Assembly: GCA_030531695.1 (NCBI GenBank)
Contig: JAUNMV010000006.1
Span: 1 to 53,690 of the forward strand
Source: Bacilli bacterium
Lineage (GTDB): Bacteria > Bacillota_I > Bacilli_A > RF39 > UBA660
Length of the DNA: 53,690 bases
Reading direction: 5' to 3'
The notes beneath the pieces are model-generated. The model was not told the DNA's origin and searched no databases. It saw only the letters and a list, made by a program, of their open reading frames with translations. Both the position numbers and the translations under genes were made by a program. This document shows positions 29,276 to 35,830 of the stretch, in pieces; the stretch's first letter is position 1; the number at the start of each line of letters is the position of its first letter.

Positions 29276-29888
29276 ATATTGTACCATCGTTGTATTCTTG
29301 TTGGATGGTATTATTTAGATTAAAATCACTAATATCATAAGTACTTCCTACAGTAGTTATAAATAGTAATGTTAAGATTATTAGTACTATAATTGCGAAT
29401 AATTGAACTCCAATTAGAATACCTGTATATAAAAAAGTTGTGCCACCTTTTTTTCTACATAATTCTTTTATTTCTTCTTCTCTTTTACCATTATTAATTC
29501 TTTCTATTGATTGAATATCTTTTTCTGCTTCATTTATATATAATTCATTAAATTTCATACCTAGATATATTTGAATACCTATAGTTGCTAAAAAGCTTAA
29601 TGCACCTAAGAATAATGATAAGAATGATACTAATACAAGTATCCAAAAGAATTTATATTGTTTTCTATATAGACAATAATATTTGTTAAATAAAAAGGCA
29701 AATACATTAAATTGTTTATCTTTAATTGTTTCATAATTTTTACCAATATATGCTTTTAGATATTCTTCATTTACTTGTGTATTTACTTGATTATTAGGTA
29801 TATTATCTTGTTTATGTAGATTTTCTCCACAGTAGTTACAAAAATTAATATCATCAGAGATTACTGAATTACATTTTGGACATCTCAT
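29274..29888 (-). CDS. Zinc-ribbon membrane protein (DUF2628-like)
   Basis: 204 aa. The N-terminal zinc ribbon CPKCN...FCNYCGE has four cysteines (CxxC-x13-CxxC), followed by a polar linker. A segment FNVFAFLFNKYYCLYRKQYKF, typical of DUF2628-type membrane proteins, lies just before three or four hydrophobic helices. The domain is common in Firmicutes but its role is unknown. AAGGAAG precedes the ATG. It follows the spoVIF-like gene by 32 bases, so it probably belongs to the der transcript. Confidence 0.8.
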   Translation of the reverse strand: MRCPKCNSVISDDINFCNYCGENLHKQDNIPNNQVNTQVNEEYLKAYIGKNYETIKDKQFNVFAFLFNKYYCLYRKQYKFFWILVLVSFLSLFLGALSFLATIGIQIYLGMKFNELYINEAEKDIQSIERINNGKREEEIKELCRKKGGTTFLYTGILIGVQLFAIIVLIILTLLFITTVGSTYDISDFNLNNTIQQEYNDGTI

Positions 29889-29920
29889 ATTAACACTTCC
29901 TTATTATAAGGATAGCACTA

Positions 29921-30160
29921 TTAAAACATTTTTTCTACATCCTTTGGTACTTTATCTTTTAATATAGCATTTACTATTTTATCTTCTTTTTCTTTAGATA
30001 CTTCTTTACCTGTAAGTTCTTTTATATTGTGTATTACTTCACGAATTGTTTTTTCATCTTTCATATTATTACCTTGTAGTTTGTTAGCTAAATCTATAAT
30101 TGTATTTTTATTAACATTAGTTTTATTTTCTACTTTCTTAAAGAAATTATCTGTAAACAT
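29921..30160 (-). CDS. spoVIF: Stage VI sporulation protein F-like
   Basis: 79 aa. FFKKVENKTNVNKNTIIDLANKLQ...MKDEKTIREVIHNI...GKEVSKEKEDKIVNAI resembles the SpoVIF family (pattern FFKxIEKKTxVxxxxIxxLAxxxQxxNxKDExTxRxxI). In Bacillus, SpoVIF is made late in the mother cell and is needed for GerE-dependent coat assembly. The ATG at 30160 has the strong site AGGAGGAG four bases away, but that site is locked inside a 12-bp hairpin. Confidence in the family is good from memory, but a profile search was not possible. Confidence 0.8.
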   Translation of the reverse strand: MFTDNFFKKVENKTNVNKNTIIDLANKLQGNNMKDEKTIREVIHNIKELTGKEVSKEKEDKIVNAILKDKVPKDVEKMF

Positions 30161-30163
30161 AAA

Positions 30164-30195
30164 ACTCCTCCTACAATATGGTATGTAGGAGGAGT
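30164..30195 (-). promoter_or_regulatory. 12-bp hairpin that sequesters the spoVIF ribosome site
   Basis: ACTCCTCCTACA (30164-30175) and TGTAGGAGGAGT (30184-30195) pair perfectly with an 8-base loop. On the minus strand the 3' arm is AGGAGGAGT, the Shine-Dalgarno of spoVIF, followed by TTT-ATG. The 5' arm repeats the anti-SD sequence. It can act as a translation lock or, with its short T-run, as a weak terminator. Confidence 0.85.
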
Positions 30196-30202
30196 ATATT
30201 TA

Positions 30203-30487
30203 TTACTTTCTTTTTCTAGCAAGTTCTTTTACTTGTCTATTGAATTCTTCTAATGTGATTAGACCATTTTTTAATCTATCATTTAGTATAGCAAGACTTT
30301 TATTATACATATCATCTTGACTATTAACATTAGTGTGAGCTTGTTCTTTGATATCTTTTACAAATATATTTTTTTTGTTTGTTAATTTACTATTATCTTT
30401 ATATTGATTATATTTAGTATCAAATGTATCATTTAGAAAGTTATTATCTTTAAATTTATTATCACTTTTATTATTTCCAATTATCAT
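30203..30487 (-). CDS. Small protein with C-terminal SHOCT-like motif
   Basis: 94 aa. The N-terminal two thirds are polar, rich in N, D and K and probably disordered. The last 30 residues (SLAILNDRLKNGLITLEEFNRQ) match the SHOCT pattern (L-x-x-L-x-x-xG-xIT-x-EEF), a short oligomerising helix pair found at the C-terminus of many bacterial proteins. Its ATG overlaps the der stop by one base (TAATG), which implies translational coupling with der. There is no membrane segment. Function unknown. Confidence 0.75.
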   Translation of the reverse strand: MIIGNNKSDNKFKDNNFLNDTFDTKYNQYKDNSKLTNKKNIFVKDIKEQAHTNVNSQDDMYNKSLAILNDRLKNGLITLEEFNRQVKELARKRK

Positions 30488-31797
30488 TACTCTTCGTCTC
30501 CGCTTCTATTTTTAAATTGTAGAATTATAGGAGTTCCTTCAAAATTAAAGTTTTCTCTTATTTTATTTTCTAAGTATCTCTCATATGAGAAGTGAACTAA
30601 TCCTTTACTATTAACTCTTAATGTAAATTTAGGAGGTTTAGTTCCTGTTTGTGATGAGAAGTAACATTTTAATCTTTTACCTTTATATGAAGGTGGTGGA
30701 TTTAATTGGAATGCATCTAATATTACTTCATTTAATAGTGATGTTTTTATTTCTCTATTAATGTTTTCAGATACTTTTATTACTTCTGGCATTAATGTAT
30801 GAATTCTTTTCTTTGTTAAAGCACTTAAGAATACTATAGGTGCATATGTTGCGAATTGGAATTCATTACGCATTAGTTTTTCAAATTCTTGTATAGTTGT
30901 ATCTTTTACTGTATCCCATTTATTTACTACAAATATTAATCCTTTTCCTTTTTCAATGGCATATCCAGCTATATGTTTATCATGTTCCATAATACCTTCT
31001 TCAGCATTTATTACTACTAAACATATATCTGATCTATCTATTGCTTGTAGAGATCTTAGTAAACTATATTTTTCTATTGCTTCAAATACTTTACCTTTTT
31101 TTCTCATACCTGCAGTATCTATAAGTACATATTCTTCATTGTCATATCTTAATACTGAGTCTATTGAATCTCTAGTAGTACCAGCTACATTAGATACAAC
31201 AACTCTTTCTTCATTAAGAAGAGCATTCATTAAACTACTTTTACCAACATTAGGTCTTCCTATTAAACAGAATTTAACTCTTTCATCAATCTTTTCTTCT
31301 TTTTCATGAAAGTCTTTAGTTATTTCATCCATTAATTCTACATAACCTATATTATGTATAGAACTTATTGGTATATAGCTATCAAAACCTAATTCGTAGA
31401 AGTCATATATATTATCATTAGATATTTTATTATCCATTTTATTTATAGCAACTATTACTTTTTTATTACTTTTTCTTAGGATATCTCTTACTATTAAATC
31501 ATTATGAGTAAGTCCTTCTTTACCGTCTACAACAAATACTACTACATCAGCATCTTTTATAGCTATTTCTGCTTGTACTTTTATTTCATCATTAAAAGTC
31601 ATTTTAGTAGCATCAATACCACCAGTATCTATTAAATAAAATTTTTTATTATTATATTTAGCTTCTTGATATATTCTGTCTCTAGTTACTCCGGGAGTAT
31701 CTTCTATTATAGAAACTTTCTTTCCAACTATCTTATTAAATAGAGTACTCTTACCAACGTTAGGACGTCCTACAAGAGCTACAGTAGGTATAGCCAT
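30487..31797 (-). CDS. der: Ribosome-assembly GTPase Der (EngA)
   Basis: 436 aa, the usual length. Two G domains in tandem: G1 GRPNVGKS at 10-17 with DTGG and NKMD, then a second GRPNVGKS with DTAGMRKKGKV and NKWD. A KH-like C-terminal domain (NPPPSYKGKRLKCYFSSQ) follows. Der is essential for 50S maturation. GGAGGGG precedes ATG 31797. In Bacilli der usually lies near HU (hbs) and spoIVA, and here all three are within 5 kb, so the local order is conserved though strands differ. Confidence 0.98.
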   Translation of the reverse strand: MAIPTVALVGRPNVGKSTLFNKIVGKKVSIIEDTPGVTRDRIYQEAKYNNKKFYLIDTGGIDATKMTFNDEIKVQAEIAIKDADVVVFVVDGKEGLTHNDLIVRDILRKSNKKVIVAINKMDNKISNDNIYDFYELGFDSYIPISSIHNIGYVELMDEITKDFHEKEEKIDERVKFCLIGRPNVGKSSLMNALLNEERVVVSNVAGTTRDSIDSVLRYDNEEYVLIDTAGMRKKGKVFEAIEKYSLLRSLQAIDRSDICLVVINAEEGIMEHDKHIAGYAIEKGKGLIFVVNKWDTVKDTTIQEFEKLMRNEFQFATYAPIVFLSALTKKRIHTLMPEVIKVSENINREIKTSLLNEVILDAFQLNPPPSYKGKRLKCYFSSQTGTKPPKFTLRVNSKGLVHFSYERYLENKIRENFNFEGTPIILQFKNRSGDEE

Positions 31798-31916
31798 AGT
31801 ATCCCCTCCAATTCATGTGTATTATAACATATAACTGTAAAATATGGAAGAATTTTTATATTTAATGAAAATAGGTTTTATTATACGTGATATACTTTTA
31901 ATAGGAGTGTGAATTT

Positions 31917-32564
31917 ATGAATAAAGATAAGAGTAAGATTATGTGGTATGATAATGCGAATGTTATTATTAATCTTATCATTGGATTGATATTATTAATT
32001 ATATTATTAAGTCAAAGTTTTGCAATTAATAATAATTTAAGTTCTATTACTATAGTTAGAGATATTATTAATCATAATATTAATTATTTATTAGTACTTG
32101 TATACTTTGTAGCTTTAAAGTTTAGAAGTGGGAAGAAGTATTTTAATTATTTAAATATATTCTTAGTAGTACTATATTTAATATTAACTATTACTTCATG
32201 TTTATCTGTATTTCAAGCTATTACTATTCCTAGCGTTATATCATTATGTATTAAAATAGTTATTCTTTTATATTTAATACATACTATGTTTAGAGATACT
32301 AGATATTTTAATGAATTTAAGTTATGTACATCTCCTTTTAATGAGTTAAGTAATGAGAATTATTTATCTATATTAGTAGTACTTTCTTGTATATTACTTG
32401 CATTTAACTTAATTATGGTTACTGATTTTGATGGAGCTGTTATATCTATATTAGATGCTTTTTATGTAATGCTTATAGCTAGATATATCTATTTATATAG
32501 AGAATATTTAGAGTTTAAGACAATGGTTAAGTTAAAAGAAGCTTCTAAGGAAGAGGAGGCATAA
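31917..32564 (+). CDS. Unknown polytopic membrane protein
   Basis: 215 aa with about six hydrophobic segments and a charged C-terminal tail (KLKEASKEEEA). There is no transporter or enzyme motif that I recognise. A GGAG site precedes the ATG, and a possible -10 (TG-A-TATACT near 31890) lies upstream. The next small membrane gene starts 2 bases after the stop, so the two form an operon divergent from der. Function unknown. Confidence 0.75.
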   Translation: MNKDKSKIMWYDNANVIINLIIGLILLIILLSQSFAINNNLSSITIVRDIINHNINYLLVLVYFVALKFRSGKKYFNYLNIFLVVLYLILTITSCLSVFQAITIPSVISLCIKIVILLYLIHTMFRDTRYFNEFKLCTSPFNELSNENYLSILVVLSCILLAFNLIMVTDFDGAVISILDAFYVMLIARYIYLYREYLEFKTMVKLKEASKEEEA

Positions 32565-32566
32565 TT

Positions 32567-32905
32567 ATGACTATGTTTGAAGAGATAGATGAATTAAAAA
32601 AAGATTTGCCTAAGATAAAGACTATATCTAAGGAAATGAATAAAATAGAGTTAAATATATATCAAAGAATCAGTGTATGTATATTTATTATATGTTTACT
32701 AGTAGGGGTATTATTTGGTAATTTATTTCCTTCTTGTGGATCTAGTTCTGAGTTTTATTCTAATGTATGTATAACTACAGAATTTAATTTCTCATTAATG
32801 TTATTTATTTGGTTTGTTAGTTTTATAGTATGTTTATTATTCTTTATGATTGGTAGAGTAATAAGTCTTTTAAATTCTATAAATGATAGATTATCTAAAA
32901 AGTAA
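32567..32905 (+). CDS. Small two-helix membrane protein
   Basis: 112 aa. The N-terminal 40 residues are charged and helical (EIDELKKDLPKIKTISKEMNKIE). Two membrane segments follow (about 44-62 and 80-100), separated by a short loop that is cysteine-rich (PSCGSSSEFYSNVCITTE) and probably outside. AGGAGG precedes the ATG. It is coupled to the upstream six-helix protein, with which it may form a complex. Function unknown. Confidence 0.7.
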   Translation: MTMFEEIDELKKDLPKIKTISKEMNKIELNIYQRISVCIFIICLLVGVLFGNLFPSCGSSSEFYSNVCITTEFNFSLMLFIWFVSFIVCLLFFMIGRVISLLNSINDRLSKK

Positions 32906-32935
32906 GAAATTTCTTTATATTTCTTGCTTTTTTAA
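32898..32935 (+). terminator. Intrinsic terminator upstream of HU
   Basis: AAAGTAAGAAAT pairs with ATTTCTTGCTTT (one G-T pair) across TTCTTTAT; a T-run follows. Its 3' arm contains TTGCTT, the likely -35 box of the HU promoter. Confidence 0.82.
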
Positions 32936-32952
32936 TATAGTTATGATAATTT
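32924..32952 (+). promoter_or_regulatory. Promoter of HU gene
   Basis: TTGCTT (32924-32929), a 17-base spacer and TAATTT (32947-32952) with an extended TG at 32944. The -35 box lies inside the upstream terminator. A small perfect hairpin AAGCATA-ACA-TATGCTT at 32961-32977 lies in the leader. Confidence 0.7.
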
Positions 32953-33003
32953 TAATATGTAAGCATAACATATGCTTAATAAACATAGGGAGGTATATTT
33001 AAT

Positions 33004-33276
33004 ATGAAGAAAGTTGAATTAGTAGAAGCAGTAGCTACTGCTACTGGATTAACTAAGACAGATTCAGCTAAAGCTATTGATGCTACATTCGAAGCAATCA
33101 CTAAAGCTTTAACAAAAGGAGATAAAGTTCCACTAGTTGGTTTCGGTACATTCGCTGTATCTAAGAGAGCTGCTCGTGAAGGACGTAATCCTAGAACTGG
33201 TGAAACTGTTAAAATCGCTGCTAGAAAAGCTGTTACTTTCAAAGCTGGAACTGCTTTAAAAGACGCTGTAAACTAA
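33004..33276 (+). CDS. hup: DNA-binding protein HU
   Basis: 90 aa, full-length HU: KKVELVEAVATATGLTK at the start, VPLVGFGTFAVSKRAAREGRNPRTGE forming the DNA-binding arms with the conserved GRNP turn, and a short C-terminal helix. HU bends and compacts DNA and is the main nucleoid protein of Bacilli. It uses C-ending codons and CGT more than its neighbours, as expected for high expression. Own promoter and terminator flank it. Confidence 0.98.
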   Translation: MKKVELVEAVATATGLTKTDSAKAIDATFEAITKALTKGDKVPLVGFGTFAVSKRAAREGRNPRTGETVKIAARKAVTFKAGTALKDAVN

Positions 33277-33291
33277 TTATAGATGTAAAGT

Positions 33292-33320
33292 AGAGAACCA
33301 AATATTGGTTCTCTTTATTT
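33292..33320 (+). terminator. Intrinsic terminator after HU
   Basis: Ten-bp stem AGAGAACCAA (33292-33301) and TTGGTTCTCT (33305-33314), then TTATTTTT. The 3' arm supplies TTGGTT, the -35 box of the next promoter. Confidence 0.9.
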
Positions 33321-33332
33321 TTGTGATATAAT
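33305..33332 (+). promoter_or_regulatory. Promoter of cca
   Basis: TTGGTT (33305-33310), 16-base spacer and TATAAT (33327-33332) with an extended TG at 33324. The -35 box is the 3' arm of the HU terminator. Confidence 0.7.
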
Positions 33333-33364
33333 TTCTATAGAAGAATAGGTGGTGTATTTAATAT

Positions 33365-34453
33365 ATGGATAAGGCTTTAAAGGTACTTGAAGATATTACA
33401 TCTAATGGTTATAAAGCTTATTTAGTTGGTGGATATGTGCGTAATTATTTATTAGATTTACCTTCTAATGATGTAGATATTACTACAAATGCTACTCCTA
33501 AAGAGTTAATGGAGATATTTCCAGAATCTATTCCTACTGAGGATTATGGTTCTGTTACTATAAATAAAAATGCTGGTAAGTATGAGATAACTACTTTTAG
33601 AAAAGAGTTTGATTATGTTGATCATAGAAGACCTAAAGAGATTAAATATATAGATGATTTATATGAAGATTTATTAAGAAGAGATTTTACTGTTAATACT
33701 ATATGTATGGATAAAGATAAGAATATTATAGATTTACTTAATGGTAGAGAAGATCTTAATAATCGAGTAATTAAATCTGTAGGAGATCCTAAAGTAAAGT
33801 TTTGTGAAGATGCTTTAAGAATGCTTAGAGCTGTTAGATTCGCAACTATTCTTGATTTTACTTTAGATGATTTAGTAGTAGAAGCTATAAATATAAATAA
33901 ACAATATATTAAAGAATTATCTTATACTCGTAAGAAAGAAGAATTAGATAAGATATTTTCTTCACCTAATGCTTATAAGGGAATAAAGTTATTATTAGAT
34001 TTAGGTCTTGATAAAGAATTAGAATTAGATAAATTAAAAGATGTTAGTCCTACTAATAGTTCTTTAGGAATATGGAGTGTATTAGATGTAGTAGATAAGT
34101 ATCCTTTTACTAATAATGAAAAAGAACTTATTAATCTTATTAATTGTGCATTAAAACAAGATAATTTAGATCCAATTAATCTATATACATATGGTTTATA
34201 TGCGAATAGTGTAGCTGCATCTATTAAAAATATTGATATTAAAGATATAACTGAAGCATATAATAATCTAGTAATACATGGTAGAAAAGAATTAGATATT
34301 ACTAGTGAGAATATTATATCTATTATTAATAAACCTCCTGGAGAGTATATTAGTAATATATATGATGATATAGAAAAAGAAGTATTATATAAAAAGCTTC
34401 CTAATGATAAGATATCTATTAGTAATTATATTAGAGATAAATATAAAGATTAG
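33365..34453 (+). CDS. cca: CCA tRNA nucleotidyltransferase
   Basis: 362 aa, class II nucleotidyltransferase. LVGGYVRNYLLDL and the DVDITT metal-binding motif (DxD) lie within the first 45 residues, followed by the RRDFTVNTI motif. A helical neck and body follow. The enzyme adds or repairs the 3' CCA end of tRNA. It is slightly shorter than the Bacillus enzyme (about 397 aa), with a reduced C-terminal tail. Sequence alone does not rule out an A-adding-only member, but no second copy is seen in this window. Confidence 0.93.
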   Translation: MDKALKVLEDITSNGYKAYLVGGYVRNYLLDLPSNDVDITTNATPKELMEIFPESIPTEDYGSVTINKNAGKYEITTFRKEFDYVDHRRPKEIKYIDDLYEDLLRRDFTVNTICMDKDKNIIDLLNGREDLNNRVIKSVGDPKVKFCEDALRMLRAVRFATILDFTLDDLVVEAININKQYIKELSYTRKKEELDKIFSSPNAYKGIKLLLDLGLDKELELDKLKDVSPTNSSLGIWSVLDVVDKYPFTNNEKELINLINCALKQDNLDPINLYTYGLYANSVAASIKNIDIKDITEAYNNLVIHGRKELDITSENIISIINKPPGEYISNIYDDIEKEVLYKKLPNDKISISNYIRDKYKD

Positions 34454-34484
34454 AGGGAGACTTCTATCTTTTTTTCTATAATTA

Positions 34485-34493
34485 TGTTAGAAT
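34485..34493 (+). promoter_or_regulatory. Extended -10 promoter of dnaD
   Basis: TG-T-TAGAAT at 34485-34493 after a T-rich run, no clear -35 box; the dnaD ATG is 23 bases further on. A weak imperfect hairpin followed by seven T (about 34448-34477) may end cca transcription just before it. Confidence 0.5.
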
Positions 34494-34515
34494 ATGAGAA
34501 AACTGGAGTGATACT

Positions 34516-35190
34516 ATGAAAAGTTCAAAATTAATGGAGTTCTTTAAAGATGGTAATATTGTTATACCTATGTATTTTTTAAAACATTATAGTGAATTTA
34601 AAATTAGTAGTGATGAATTTATATTTTTAATGTACTTATATAATTTAGGTAATAAGTTTATATTTAATCCTACTAAGTTTTGTGATGATTTAAATATTGA
34701 TTTAGGTAAAGTAATGGAATATGTTGATAAATTATCTGATAAGAAGTTAATTAGAGTAGAAGTTGTGAAGAATGATAAAGGTATTATGGAAGAGACTGTT
34801 TTATTGGATGATTTTTATAGTAAATTAAGTTTAATTACTATGGATGAAGTTGTTAATGAGAAGAAAAGTGATGTAAGTAACTCTAATATTTTTGAAGTTA
34901 TAGAGAAAGAGTTTGGTAGAAGTTTAACTCCTATAGAATATGAAATTAGTAAAGCTTGGCTTGAGAATGGTATGAGTGAAGAGTTAATTAAAGAAGCTAT
35001 TAAGGAAGCTACTTTAAATGGAGTATCTAGTTTAAGATATATTGATAAGATTTTATATGAATGGGGTAAAAATAATATTAAGACTGCTAAAGATGTAGAG
35101 AAGAATAGAGCTAGACATAGAGAAGAAAAAGAAAAAGTAGATGAAGATGTTGATATGGAAATTGTAGATTGGAATTGGTTTGATGAGTAA
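34516..35190 (+). CDS. dnaD: DNA replication initiation protein DnaD
   Basis: 224 aa. The N-terminal winged-helix part (about 1-110) forms oligomers. The C-terminal DnaD/DnaB_2 domain has the typical IEKEFGRSLTPIEYEIS...WLENGMSEELIKEAIKEA and ends with RYIDKILYEWGKNNIKT. DnaD helps load the replicative helicase at oriC and at stalled forks in Bacilli. The last 8 bases overlap nth, the same partner as in Bacillus. Confidence 0.95.
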   Translation: MKSSKLMEFFKDGNIVIPMYFLKHYSEFKISSDEFIFLMYLYNLGNKFIFNPTKFCDDLNIDLGKVMEYVDKLSDKKLIRVEVVKNDKGIMEETVLLDDFYSKLSLITMDEVVNEKKSDVSNSNIFEVIEKEFGRSLTPIEYEISKAWLENGMSEELIKEAIKEATLNGVSSLRYIDKILYEWGKNNIKTAKDVEKNRARHREEKEKVDEDVDMEIVDWNWFDE

Positions 35191-35803
35191 TTTAGAATTA
35201 ATAGAGTCTTATATGGATGAGTTATTTCCTGATCCTAAGTGTGAATTAATTTATAATACTGATTATGAATTATTAATCGCAATTATGTTGAGTGCTCAAT
35301 CTACTGATAAGAGAGTTAATTCTGTTACTCCTATTATATTTAGTAAGTATAAGACTTTATTAGATTTAAGTAGAGCTGATTTAAGAGACTTAGAAGATAT
35401 TATTCATCCAGTTGGTTCTTATAGAAAGAAGTCTTTATATACTAAAGAGATAGCTAGAAGATTAGTAGAGGAATATAATGGGGTAGTTCCTACTGATAGA
35501 GAGATATTAGAATCTTTTCCTGGAATTGGTAGAAAGACTGTTAATGTCTTTTTAAGTGAGTATTATGGGTATCCTGCTATAGCAGTGGATACTCATGTAG
35601 AAAGAGTCTCTAAGAGACTTAAAATAGCCTTTTTAAAGGATAATGTCTTAGATGTAGAGAGAAAGTTAATGAAGAAGTTAAAAAAAGATAGTTGGTCTAA
35701 AAGACATCTTCAATTAGTATTGTTTGGTAGGTATTATTGTAAGGCTGTTAAGCCTTTATGTAGTACTTGTAAATTAAGAGATATTTGTAGAGAAAAAAAA
35801 TAA
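35183..35803 (+). CDS. nth: Endonuclease III
   Basis: 206 aa. The helix-hairpin-helix with the catalytic lysine is in FPGIGRKTVNV, and the catalytic aspartate is in AVDTHVERVSKRL. The C-terminal iron-sulfur site is complete: C-x6-C-x2-C-x5-C (CKAVKPLCSTCKLRDIC). It removes oxidised pyrimidines and cuts at abasic sites. ATG 35183 overlaps the dnaD end; a TTG at 35180 is also possible. No strong ribosome site is seen, so it is probably translated by coupling with dnaD. Confidence 0.96.
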   Translation: MSNLELIESYMDELFPDPKCELIYNTDYELLIAIMLSAQSTDKRVNSVTPIIFSKYKTLLDLSRADLRDLEDIIHPVGSYRKKSLYTKEIARRLVEEYNGVVPTDREILESFPGIGRKTVNVFLSEYYGYPAIAVDTHVERVSKRLKIAFLKDNVLDVERKLMKKLKKDSWSKRHLQLVLFGRYYCKAVKPLCSTCKLRDICREKK

Positions 35804-35830
35804 TGAACCTTTTTTAAGGTTCATTATTAT
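35802..35830. terminator. Bidirectional terminator between nth and ponA
   Basis: AATGAACCTT (35802-35811), loop TTTT, AAGGTTCATT (35816-35825). Both stop codons lie in or beside the stem. Confidence 0.88.
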
